Shown here: in pieces, positions 21,283-29,062 of the stretch
How positions within the stretch are numbered: the first letter of the stretch is position 1
Layout: the number at the start of each line of letters is the position of its first letter
Source: JANQQN01 sp964519665
Lineage (GTDB): Bacteria > Myxococcota > Kuafuiibacteriia > Kuafuiibacteriales > Kuafuiibacteriaceae
DNA length: 64,000 nt
NCBI GenBank assembly: GCA_964519665.1
Contig: CAZFIV010000025.1
Span: 1-64,000, forward strand
Reading direction: 5' to 3'
Translations under genes and position numbers: made by a program
The notes under the pieces: generated by a model
What the model was told of the DNA's origin: nothing
Databases searched by the model: none
Seen by the model: only the letters and a program-made list of their open reading frames with translations

Positions 21283-22041
21283 ATGCAGCCGCCCAACCAG
21301 CCCTATCAACCGCCTCGGGCAAACCCGTATCAGGCTCACTCACCGTATGCCCAGCCGCCCCCGGAGCCGCCCAAAACGTCGGGGATGGCCGTCGCGGCGC
21401 TGATCTCGACGTTCCTCTGTATGCCGGTGGGCCTGGTTCTCTCGATCATCGCCCTGTCCCAGATCAACGGGTCCCAAGGTCGACTGAAGGGGCAGGGGCT
21501 GGCGATCGCCGCGTTGGTGCTCTCGTTGGTGTTCGGGCCGGTCATGGTGCTGGCGGCGATCGCCATCCCCAACTTCGTTCGGTACCAGCTGAAGGCGAAA
21601 CAGTCGGAGGCGCGCACCAATCTCGGCGGGATTCGAACCGCTATGCACTCGTTCTACGCGACCGAAGACGGGTTTTTGACGATCGGCGCCACCCCCGATA
21701 CGTTGCCGGGCACGGTCAAAGCACCCTTCGCGATCAACCCGTGCCCATCGTCTTGCAGCCGCGCCAACCTTCGGGCCTGTAACACTTTTGAGTGTATCGG
21801 CTTCCGGCCCGCCGGCGACGTCCAGTATAGCTATGCATGCGAGGCGAGCGCCGACGGCAACCACTTCACTTGCGCCGCGCTCGGCGACCTCGATGGTGAC
21901 GGCAACGCGAGTCTGTTCGTGTACGGAACCGGCGAAGGGAGCTCGATCGTCGCGCCCATTCCGGATTTCGGGGGCTACGCGCCGCCGTGCGGGTATGTGT
22001 TTCCGAACGAAGTCGTCGACTGCACGCCGGGCGTCTACTGA
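21283..22041 (+). CDS. DUF4190 membrane protein with pilin-like extracytoplasmic domain
   Basis: A 252-residue protein. Its Pro/Gln/Tyr-rich cytoplasmic N-terminus is followed by two membrane helices in the DUF4190 pattern (SGMAVAALISTFLCMPVGLV, LSIIALSQI, GQGLAIAALVLSL). The second helix runs straight into a type IV pilin-like segment, LAAIAIPNFVRYQLKAKQSE, then ARTNLGGIRTAMHSFYATED. The remainder is a Cys-containing globular domain (CPSSCSRANLRACNTFEC) with late pseudopilin-like text (CAALGDLDGDGN). There is no prepilin peptidase site in the normal place, so it is probably an anchored pilin-fold protein and not an assembled pilus subunit. ATG 21283 is preferred over GTG 21244. It lies 63 bases past the efflux operon. 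Confidence 0.8.
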   Translation: MQPPNQPYQPPRANPYQAHSPYAQPPPEPPKTSGMAVAALISTFLCMPVGLVLSIIALSQINGSQGRLKGQGLAIAALVLSLVFGPVMVLAAIAIPNFVRYQLKAKQSEARTNLGGIRTAMHSFYATEDGFLTIGATPDTLPGTVKAPFAINPCPSSCSRANLRACNTFECIGFRPAGDVQYSYACEASADGNHFTCAALGDLDGDGNASLFVYGTGEGSSIVAPIPDFGGYAPPCGYVFPNEVVDCTPGVY

Positions 22042-22126
22042 ACCTCACGAGAATCGCGCATAATGCTCCGAACGGGTCCGCCGCCACCGGGGAGGGTCGG
22101 CGGTCACCGAAGAAGGAGCAGACTCC

Positions 22127-23743
22127 ATGTACAACCTCCAGCTGCAGGAAAGCCTGTTTCCTGCCCAATTCGACCAAGACCTCATCGAAGAGACCGTGGC
22201 TGACGCTCTGCGTCGAGTGACCGGTGCCCGACCCGACGGGCCGGCGCTGGTCGAGGTGACGCTCGAGGGGGAGACCGCCCGTCGGTGGACGTACAGCGGG
22301 CTGTTGGCCGACGTCGAGCGGCTCGCGGAGGCCTTGGCCACCCGGTTTGCGAAGGGCGAGCGGGTTGCCGTGTGGTCGCCGAACTCGCCGGAGTGGGTCA
22401 TGATGGAGTTCGCCTGTGCGATGGCGGGCCTGACTTTGGTGACCGTCAATCCCGGTTTCCAGGCGCGGGAGCTCAAGTACGTACTCGAGCAATCGTACTC
22501 GGCCGGCCTATTCCTGGTCGATGAGTTTCGCGGGAATCCGATGGGGCGCACCGGCCGCGAGGTCGCCGCCGAGCTGCCCGGCATTCGCGAGGTGTGCTTC
22601 ATGGAGGAGCACGAGCAGCTGTTTGCCACCGGGCCGCGAACCCACGGGATCCCCGAGGTGAGTCCGCATGACCCGTTCATGATTCAGTACACCTCCGGTA
22701 CGACCGGCTTTCCGAAGGGCGCGGTGCTGAGCCACTACAGCGTCATCAACAACGCGCTGCTGTTCAAGAACCGAACCGGGGCTCTCGACGGTAGCCGGTG
22801 GGTGAACTTCATGCCGCAGTTTCACACCGGGGGCTCGGGGTGCACCACGCTGGGCTGCCTCCAGTCGTTTGGGTGTCAGTACATCTGCCGGCTGTTCGCG
22901 CCGGTTCCCATTCTGCAGTTGCTGTCGCGCGAACAGGGCCATTCGGTCACCGGGGTGCCGACCATGTTGCTGGCGCTGTGCGAAGTGCAGGATCAACTGC
23001 AGCTCGACATGTCGTCGGTGCGGATGGCGGTGTCGGGCGGGGCGATGGTGGCACCGGAGTTGGTGCGGCGCGTCCGCGAGACGTTCGGATGCGACTTCCA
23101 GATCATCTACGGCCAGACCGAAACGTCTCCGGTGCTGACTCAGTCTCAGCTCGGCGATTCGCTCGAAGATATCGCCTACACGGTCGGACAGCCTCTGCCG
23201 CATACCGCGATCTCGATTCGCGATCCCCAGACCCATCAGGTCGTCCCTTGTGGCACGGTCGGGGAGATCTGTGCCAAAGGCTACTGTCAAATGATTAGTT
23301 ACCACGATAACCCCGAGGCGACGGCGGCGACCGTCGATGCGCAAGGTTGGTTGCACACGGGCGACCTCGGCACCATGGACCGCCGGGGCTTCGTGGCGGT
23401 GACCGGGCGGGTGAAAGAGATGATCATCCGGGGCGGCGAGAATCTGTTTCCGGCCGAGATCGAAAACACGCTCATCGAGCATCCTTCGGTGGCCGAAGTC
23501 GCCGTGGTGGGTCTTCCCGACGAGCGGTGGGGCGAAATCGTGGGCTGTTTCGTGCGCCTACGAGCGGATGCCAAGCTCGACATCGATGAGCTCAACGCTT
23601 TCTGTCGAGAGCGGCTGGCGGCACAAAAAGCACCGACAGTATGGGTTCAAGTCGAAGACTTCCCCCTGACCGGTTCGGGCAAGGTTCAGAAGTTCCTCAT
23701 TCGCGACAGATTCGAAAAAGGCGAATACGCTCCGGAGAGTTGA
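22127..23743 (+). CDS. AMP-forming acyl-CoA ligase (fatty-acid type)
   Basis: A 538-residue adenylate-forming enzyme that activates a carboxylic acid with ATP and CoA. Seen: the P-loop YTSGTTGFPKGAVLSHYS, the A5 motif YGQTETSPVLTQSQ, A7 GWLHTGDLGTMDRRGF, A8 GRVKEMIIRGGENLFPAEIE, and the catalytic lysine in TGSGKVQKFLIRD. The nearest groups are medium/long-chain acyl-CoA synthetases such as those in fatty-acid or aromatic degradation; the exact chain length is not readable. AAGGAG upstream of ATG 22127 fixes the start. It ends one base before the convergent TIR-GldG gene. Confidence 0.94.
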   Translation: MYNLQLQESLFPAQFDQDLIEETVADALRRVTGARPDGPALVEVTLEGETARRWTYSGLLADVERLAEALATRFAKGERVAVWSPNSPEWVMMEFACAMAGLTLVTVNPGFQARELKYVLEQSYSAGLFLVDEFRGNPMGRTGREVAAELPGIREVCFMEEHEQLFATGPRTHGIPEVSPHDPFMIQYTSGTTGFPKGAVLSHYSVINNALLFKNRTGALDGSRWVNFMPQFHTGGSGCTTLGCLQSFGCQYICRLFAPVPILQLLSREQGHSVTGVPTMLLALCEVQDQLQLDMSSVRMAVSGGAMVAPELVRRVRETFGCDFQIIYGQTETSPVLTQSQLGDSLEDIAYTVGQPLPHTAISIRDPQTHQVVPCGTVGEICAKGYCQMISYHDNPEATAATVDAQGWLHTGDLGTMDRRGFVAVTGRVKEMIIRGGENLFPAEIENTLIEHPSVAEVAVVGLPDERWGEIVGCFVRLRADAKLDIDELNAFCRERLAAQKAPTVWVQVEDFPLTGSGKVQKFLIRDRFEKGEYAPES

Positions 23744-23744
23744 T

Positions 23745-26363
23745 TCATCGACGCCGGGTGCCTCGGTCAGATTCGCTTTGCCAGATGGTGAGCAGGTCGG
23801 GCTCGAGCAGGCCGAACTCGATGAGATTGCGGAACCACACCACGTTGTCGCGCCCGGGGCGAAGCAGCGATAAGAAGCGCTCGTCGAAGATCGCCGTCGA
23901 GCCGACGACGATCAGCCGGGCGTGCGGCGGCGACATGATGGCCTGATTCCCGTTGGTCCGGGTCTTCGGCTCCTTTTGAAAGTGGCTCTCGAACGGCCCC
24001 GTTACGGCGAGCGCAAGGACTTGAGGCGCCGTCTTCGCCGCCGGGGGCTCGAAACCTGCCCCCGGTGAGGCTTCGAAGTCGGGACCGGTAGGGACGCCCG
24101 GCTTGCTCCAAGACCCGCGACTGGAGCGAAGCAGCACCACCGTGCGATCCACGATTTCAGGCTTCACGGTGACCGAAACGGCCCACGGAACGACGACCTG
24201 CTGGAGGCCGTCGGTGATCGGGGCGCTCCCCCCAAGTCCTGGTCCTCGGACGTCGATGAAGTACGGATACGGCAGCAGCCTCAGCTCCGGCACCGGCACC
24301 CCCCCAACTTCCCGGGAGACGGTGGCGGCCACCGGCCGGTTTTGCGTATCCATGACCAGCCTGTCGCCCGGCGTGACCCCATACGTGCTCAGAAGCGCGG
24401 CCAGGCGGTTCTGAGCGGCCGACAACCGGAACGCTTGGTCGGGGCCGGGATCGAATCGGGCGGTCGACGTCAAGACGATCAGCGTTCGGCCCTGCATCAG
24501 GTGATCGTCGATCGTGCGCAGGTGCGGCTCGCGCAAGTCGTCGCCGTCGATGACCACCAAGACCCCCAGGCCGTCCGGGACGTCGTCCTTGGCGCGGATG
24601 CTCTGGAGGGGCCTGCCTTGGGGCAAGCCCCGTATCTCGGTCACGAGTCGGTCGGGCGCCGGCCCGGTGGTGGTGAGTCCGCCGGCCTGCGTGGTCGTGA
24701 TCGTGGACCCCGGATTGAGGACGCCGACCACCTTGGTGGTGCCCGGGGTGAGGGTGGACATCATATCGATGATGGCGTTGCGCAAGGTCTCGTCGGACCG
24801 TCCGTAGACGTCGCCGAGAAGGCCACAGCGGTCTCCGACTCGGATGGCGAGGCTCAGGTACGCCTTCCGATCGGAGGCTGTCAGGGCGGGAATCGGCCGA
24901 ATATTTAGTTCGGACATCAACGCAAGGTAGGTTTCGGCGGTGCTCGAAGTATTCGGGTCGATCCGTCGAAGGGTGACCCTTCCATTCGATTCTTTGTCGA
25001 GTTGCAGAGCGAGGGATTCGATCTGCTGGGCGGCGGTCGAAAGGGGCGGCGCCAGTTCGTTTCGAGACGAGAAGAGCACGAGCTCCGCCGGTTCGTTCAG
25101 GTTGGCGACGACGTCGGCCCAGGTTCGGTGTCGGGTAACGTTCTTGATCGCGCGTGCGAGCGCGAACTCTACGCCCCTCAGACGGGCCTGCAGCCGGTTC
25201 GGCCCGTCGGCTCTCAGCTCGAGAAGGTCGTTGTGGTCGATCGTTTCGTGGCGAGTGCCGTGGCGAACGAGCACGCTGAAATAGGCACTGACCACGGCTG
25301 GTTGGCCGGGGCGTTGGCGGTTCTCGAACAAAACCGGCTTGATGCCATATTTTTGCTCGGCTTCCACGAGCACCGACGGATCGACCGATCTTGGTTCGAC
25401 CGCCTCGACGATGATCTTCCCTTCGCCCAGGTTTTCGTACTGCCGGAGGTCGTCGATGAGCTCAGGGATGATCGCCTCGAGCAGGGGATGAGATCGTACT
25501 GAGATGTACGCTCGGATCGTGACCCGCCGATCGAGGTTGGCCAGAAGCTTTAACGTACCTTCGGAAAGACCGCTCGTTCGCGGGCTTCGAGGTGGTGATA
25601 TGGGGGCCGGTTCTTCCTGGGCGGAGGTCGGGCGGGGTTCGCGCGGAGGCTGCTTCAGCAACGCCCAAGCGGAAAAGCCGACCGCGAGGGCGAAGCCGAC
25701 GACCAGCGCGAAGAGCCACGACACCCGCCTCCGCACTCGGGTCGGAGGCGGCGGTAGCGGGGTTGTCAGCGGCGGGGCGACGGGCGGCGCCGCGGCGATC
25801 GGAGGGCCCGCGGCTATCGGGGGGCCCGCGGCGATCGGGGGGCCCGCGGCGATCGGGGGGCCCGCGGCGATCGGGGGGCCCGCGGTGATCGGGGGGCCCG
25901 CGGCCGGCGGTTGGGTCATCCCTCCGGATGGTGCGCCGGGCGGGGTCGTTTGCGTGTCGGCCAGCGGCGATGGGTCGGATTCGGGAGGTCTGAGCCGTTC
26001 TACGATCGCCTGCACGGCGTGATGAGGGTGGCCGGGGACCCAATCGGAAACGTCTTCGACCCACGAATCGGCAAAGCCGGTCGGCGGGCCGTTGACCCCT
26101 CCCGCCCGCACTTGAATCAATGCGCCGCGGTTTCGGGCGAGCTCGGCCTCCTGAAGGACGGAGGGTGAGTTGACGGAGTGGGGTGACCAGATCACGAGGA
26201 CCCAGTCGGCGGCGACCTGGGCCGTCGTCGGCAGGGGATCGGCCGCGTCCGCTTCGGGGGAGCTCGTCCAGGCGACCGAAAATCCCTTCTCCTCGAGATG
26301 ACCCGCCAGCCGGCTCGCCAGGGCGGCATCGGCGCGTTCGTAGCTGATGAGGACGTCGACCAT
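23745..26363 (-). CDS. TIR domain fused through a repeat linker and one TM helix to a GldG-like domain
   Basis: An 872-residue fusion. Residues 1 to about 125 are a TIR domain (MVDVLISYERAD, AADWVLVIWSPHSVNSPSVL, then QEAELARNRG); Glu72 is at the place of the catalytic Glu of NAD-cleaving TIRs. A linker with six copies of a 6-residue AGPPIA unit follows (about 155-195). Next come a basic stretch and a TM helix (WLFALVVGFALAVGFSAWAL, about 215-237). The rest matches GldG/ABC_transp_aux proteins: LDRRVTIRAYISVRSHPLLE, the paired strand-rich domains and the typical late segment ARLIVVGSTAIFDERFL. GldG-type proteins normally partner with an ABC ATPase and permease (GldA/GldF), but neither gene is adjacent. 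The C-terminal TM helix of GldG is missing: the protein ends after LLTIWQSESDRGTRRR. ATG 26363 lacks an obvious ribosome site. Confidence 0.82.
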   Translation of the reverse strand: MVDVLISYERADAALASRLAGHLEEKGFSVAWTSSPEADAADPLPTTAQVAADWVLVIWSPHSVNSPSVLQEAELARNRGALIQVRAGGVNGPPTGFADSWVEDVSDWVPGHPHHAVQAIVERLRPPESDPSPLADTQTTPPGAPSGGMTQPPAAGPPITAGPPIAAGPPIAAGPPIAAGPPIAAGPPIAAAPPVAPPLTTPLPPPPTRVRRRVSWLFALVVGFALAVGFSAWALLKQPPREPRPTSAQEEPAPISPPRSPRTSGLSEGTLKLLANLDRRVTIRAYISVRSHPLLEAIIPELIDDLRQYENLGEGKIIVEAVEPRSVDPSVLVEAEQKYGIKPVLFENRQRPGQPAVVSAYFSVLVRHGTRHETIDHNDLLELRADGPNRLQARLRGVEFALARAIKNVTRHRTWADVVANLNEPAELVLFSSRNELAPPLSTAAQQIESLALQLDKESNGRVTLRRIDPNTSSTAETYLALMSELNIRPIPALTASDRKAYLSLAIRVGDRCGLLGDVYGRSDETLRNAIIDMMSTLTPGTTKVVGVLNPGSTITTTQAGGLTTTGPAPDRLVTEIRGLPQGRPLQSIRAKDDVPDGLGVLVVIDGDDLREPHLRTIDDHLMQGRTLIVLTSTARFDPGPDQAFRLSAAQNRLAALLSTYGVTPGDRLVMDTQNRPVAATVSREVGGVPVPELRLLPYPYFIDVRGPGLGGSAPITDGLQQVVVPWAVSVTVKPEIVDRTVVLLRSSRGSWSKPGVPTGPDFEASPGAGFEPPAAKTAPQVLALAVTGPFESHFQKEPKTRTNGNQAIMSPPHARLIVVGSTAIFDERFLSLLRPGRDNVVWFRNLIEFGLLEPDLLTIWQSESDRGTRRR
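25795..25902. repeat. Six 18-bp tandem repeats inside the TIR-GldG gene
   Basis: Six units of GCGATCGGGGGGCCCGCG, each nearly identical, encode the AGPPIA linker on the minus strand. Single-base differences occur in units 1, 2 and 6. Because the unit is a multiple of three, copy-number change would lengthen or shorten the linker between the TIR and membrane helix without breaking the frame. Confidence 0.95.
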
Positions 26364-26446
26364 CGGCGCGGGATGCTAGCACCGATCGACCTGGCACTCA
26401 CCTCGGCGGACGGTTGCCGGCGGCACGGATGGTCGGCCTCTCGCCA

Positions 26447-26537
26447 ACGACCGACGGTTTCACGACCGACGGTTTCAACGACCGACGGTTTCACGACCGA
26501 CGGTTTTACGACCGACGGTTTCACGACCGACAGTTTG
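26447..26537. repeat. Six 15-bp tandem repeats in the intergenic region
   Basis: Six copies of ACGACCGACGGTTTC run from 26447 to 26537. One extra A lies at 26477, and the last copy diverges (ACAGTTTG). They lie about 85 bases upstream of the TIR-GldG start. No spacers are present, so it is not CRISPR. The surrounding 26364-26641 holds nothing else I can identify. The array could bind a regulator or simply be slippage-generated. Confidence 0.9.
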
Positions 26538-26641
26538 GCGCTTGCGACTAGCTATTCGGCGAGGCGACGGAACTACTCCTTGGCGATAGACGCCGGCAGG
26601 CTGGGAGACGCTTTGGCTGATATCTTCATCTCGTAGAGCCC

Positions 26642-26940
26642 GTGGATGCGCGACCGGCGGGCAAAGGACCGTTCGGCACGGAGCAACAGGCCGGTAACGT
26701 CCGGGAGTGGGTGTGCGGCAGACTCGACATGCAGGCCTATACCAAGGCGCCTCGCGGAGATGATCCGAGCGTCACTATAACCGACCCTTTGGTCGGATGC
26801 GACTCTACCGATGGCGCGGCGTACCGTGTTTACCGCGGGGGCTCGTTCAACGATTCGGCCGAGAAACTACGCTCGGCGAATCGGTTTTGGATCAGGATCA
26901 TGTGGTGGACCAATGCGTGGTGGCTCGCCCGTTCCATCGA
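26642..26940 (+). pseudogene. C-terminal remnant of a SUMF1/FGE-sulfatase domain gene
   Basis: The frame reads AGNVREWVCGRLDMQAYTK, later DGAAYRVYRGGSFNDSAEKL and RSANRFW. This is the well-known C-terminal signature of the formylglycine-generating-enzyme/SUMF1 fold (GNV-EW ... R-RGGSF ... RSA-R). The N-terminal two thirds are missing and the normal ending GFRLAR is replaced by unrelated text. Base composition is lower in GC than nearby genes. It is a decayed gene fragment. A complete relative is at 34631-35788, but the two are not close copies. Confidence 0.7.
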
Positions 26941-27051
26941 TACGCCCGGGCGCGAATGGCGCCGGTCAGCGGGCGGCACCGAGGCTCTCGTTCAAATAGC
27001 CTCGGGTTCAGAAGACGAGGAGGATGAGTCTTCGCTACGGACGGAGTGCTC

Positions 27052-27252
27052 ATGAAGTATTTTTCGTCATTCTTCTTCGGACAAGGCCTGGGCGCGGCGA
27101 TCGGTGGGTTGGTCGTCGAGCAACTCGCCTTGTCGGCGCCGGGATGGTTCGCCGCGGGGACCCTGGTTGCGGGATCGCTGCTCGCGTATTGGGCGACACC
27201 CGACCTTCGAGCATCGTCGTCGGCTCCGGAGGCCGGACGTTGCAGAAGGTGA
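27052..27252 (+). pseudogene. Fragment of an MFS transporter C-terminus
   Basis: A 66-codon frame whose first 50 residues (FFFGQGLGAAIGGLVVEQLA, APGWFAAGTLVAGSLLAYWA) look like the last two helices of a major facilitator transporter. The other ten helices are absent. A ribosome-site-like GGACGGAG precedes the ATG, so a small membrane peptide could still be made, but a remnant is more likely given the neighbouring SUMF1 fragment. Confidence 0.5.
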
Positions 27253-27295
27253 ACGCCCATCGACGGGTCGTGGTTTTCGCGATACGCACGAATAC

Positions 27296-27811
27296 ATGAA
27301 GGGCTTGATATTCACTCTGATCGGACCGGACCGCCCCGGCATCGTCGACATGGTCGCGCAATGCATCGCTCGCCACGACGGAAGCTGGGAAGAGAGCCAA
27401 CTCGTCCGCCTCAATGGGCAGTTTGCGGGCATCGTGCACGCGGTGGTGCCGGACGCCCGCCGGGATGCCCTGGCGGGGGCGCTCGCCGACCTGCCCGACC
27501 TGCAGACCGTGGTCACCGATGCCGTCGACGAAGATGATGGGAGTGAGACCGTTCACCTCGACCTCATCGGCGCGGACCGGCCCGGGATTATTCACCAGAT
27601 CGGTCGAGTGCTGGCTGAGCGGGGCGTCAACCTCGTTCAGATGGATACATCGACCGAGCGGGCGGCGATGAGCGGGGAGCCGATGTTCCGGGTCCGCGCG
27701 CAGCTGGCGGTGCCCGAGGGGCTGTCGATCCAGGATCTTCGGGCCCCTTTGGAGGCGATCGCCAACGAGCTCATGGTCGAGTTGACCCTCGAGGAGCCTT
27801 CCGCGGAATAG
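27296..27811 (+). CDS. Double ACT-domain protein, GcvR-like
   Basis: A 171-residue cytoplasmic protein made of two ACT domains: residues about 1-80 (MKGLIFTLIGPDRPGIVDMV) and about 85-165 (VHLDLIGADRPGIIHQIGRV, ERGVNLVQMDTSTERAAMSG). The closest named family is the glycine cleavage system transcriptional repressor GcvR, which acts with GcvA in enterics and binds amino acids through its ACT domains. No gcv genes or GcvA are in the window, so the regulated target is unknown. ATG 27296 begins the first ACT strand directly. A strong GC hairpin starts 8 bases past the stop. Confidence 0.88.
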   Translation: MKGLIFTLIGPDRPGIVDMVAQCIARHDGSWEESQLVRLNGQFAGIVHAVVPDARRDALAGALADLPDLQTVVTDAVDEDDGSETVHLDLIGADRPGIIHQIGRVLAERGVNLVQMDTSTERAAMSGEPMFRVRAQLAVPEGLSIQDLRAPLEAIANELMVELTLEEPSAE

Positions 27812-27818
27812 GCGCGAT

Positions 27819-27840
27819 GCCGCCCGCCGAGGCGGGCGGC
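27819..27840. terminator. GC-rich hairpin between convergent genes
   Basis: GCCGCCCGCC at 27819-27828 pairs perfectly with 27831-27840 around a two-base gap, directly after the ACT gene stop. It may serve as a shared terminator for the ACT gene and the convergent ZU5 lipoprotein gene ending at 27870. No T-run is present on either side. Confidence 0.5.
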
Positions 27841-27869
27841 GTGGGTCAGCGGCTCATCTCTCTGGCGGA

Positions 27870-29000
27870 TCATTCGCACCGGCCGTCATTGGTGCAGGTC
27901 GGAAACGGTTCGGCGCAGTCGGCATCGCTTTGGCAGAACCACTCGCAGAACTCCTGGGTGCAGGCGCTGCCCGGGGGCACACAGACGCCGCAGGAAGGAT
28001 TGCAGCAGGTGAGCCCATCGCCGCAGGTCGTGCGGCCGCATCGCTCGCCCGGTACGCAGGTGCCGATCGCGCTGCAGATCCAACCCGGTGCGCACTCGCC
28101 GTCCGCGCCACAGGCCCTCCCGCAAGCGGGCTCGATACACGCGCCGCCGGTCGGCGCGCAGATTCCGCAGGAAGGGTTGCAGCAGAATTCGTCCGCTCCG
28201 CACCGCCGGATGCCGCCGCAGTCCTCGCCGGGGGGCGTCTGACAGACTCCATCGTCACAGATCCCGGTCGACCCACAGTCAGCGTCGGTCTCGCATTCTC
28301 CCGGACAAGTACGGATCTGCCACCCGCACCTGCCCGCGGCGTCGGCTTCGCAGACCGGGCCGGAGACCGAACCATCGGAGCATAGATAGCTGGGCAACAA
28401 AGGGGCGGGTCCGCAGTCTTCGTCGGTGCAGTCGACCCGACACTGACCGTCGCGGCAGTTTCCGGTGGCGCAGGTGATGTGCTGGCACGCGTCGCTCGCT
28501 CGGCCCACCTGCACGGTGGCCATGGACTGAAGTGAGAAGCGCATCAGCCGGTTGGGCGCGTCGATGGTAAGGCCGGTGGGAAGCACGACATCGGTGGAGC
28601 CATCGGCCAGGCGAACGTAGATCCGGGCCCGATTGCGGTCGACGGAACCGCTATAGGGCAGGGTGATCTGTGCGGGGGCGCTCAGCACTGCGCCGGCCGG
28701 TCCGAAAGTGATCGCGGGCCCGACCGCGGTGCCCGTCGCGTCGATGATGCTGTCGGGGCCGAGGTCGATGACCATCTTGGTGTCGGCGGCCAGGGCGCCC
28801 GCCGGTATGTCGATGCGGGCACCCGCGTAGGGGGCGTAGTCGCTCGCGGTAACCTCGAGGCCTCCGCCGTCGTTGGCGACGATGGTGGCCGATTTAACGT
28901 GCGTCGACCCGACTTCGGTCGGCGCCTCGGACGAACAGCCCGCCGCCGCCAGGGCGAGGACGGACCAAAGAGCAGCGTGTCGATAGGGATGCGAATCCAT
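27870..29000 (-). CDS. ZU5-like, cysteine-rich lipoprotein
   Basis: A 376-residue surface protein. The ATG at 29000 has a good ribosome site (GGGAGAT) and starts a lipoprotein signal with lipobox LAAAGC. Residues about 35-160 match the ZU5 type of beta domain used in bacterial cell-surface proteins (YAPYAGARIDIPAGALAADT, PAQITLPYSG). Residues about 170-376 are a cysteine-rich array with the recurring CxxDxxC-type units (DADCGSTGICDDGVC, GEDCGGIRRCGADEFCCNPS) common in Myxococcota. It lies 62 bases downstream of the FecR-TPR gene, so it probably belongs to the ECF sigma/FecR operon. Function is unknown; adhesion or surface display is the usual guess. Confidence 0.8.
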   Translation of the reverse strand: MDSHPYRHAALWSVLALAAAGCSSEAPTEVGSTHVKSATIVANDGGGLEVTASDYAPYAGARIDIPAGALAADTKMVIDLGPDSIIDATGTAVGPAITFGPAGAVLSAPAQITLPYSGSVDRNRARIYVRLADGSTDVVLPTGLTIDAPNRLMRFSLQSMATVQVGRASDACQHITCATGNCRDGQCRVDCTDEDCGPAPLLPSYLCSDGSVSGPVCEADAAGRCGWQIRTCPGECETDADCGSTGICDDGVCQTPPGEDCGGIRRCGADEFCCNPSCGICAPTGGACIEPACGRACGADGECAPGWICSAIGTCVPGERCGRTTCGDGLTCCNPSCGVCVPPGSACTQEFCEWFCQSDADCAEPFPTCTNDGRCE

Positions 29001-29062
29001 AGTCAATATCTCCCGTTTGGGGTTCATTGATGAATGGCGCGACGCCGCTTCCGCCTTCACGA

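Noticed and set aside
26447..26537. Possible CRISPR array
   Set aside because: Units are 15 bp, directly adjacent, with no spacers and no cas genes.
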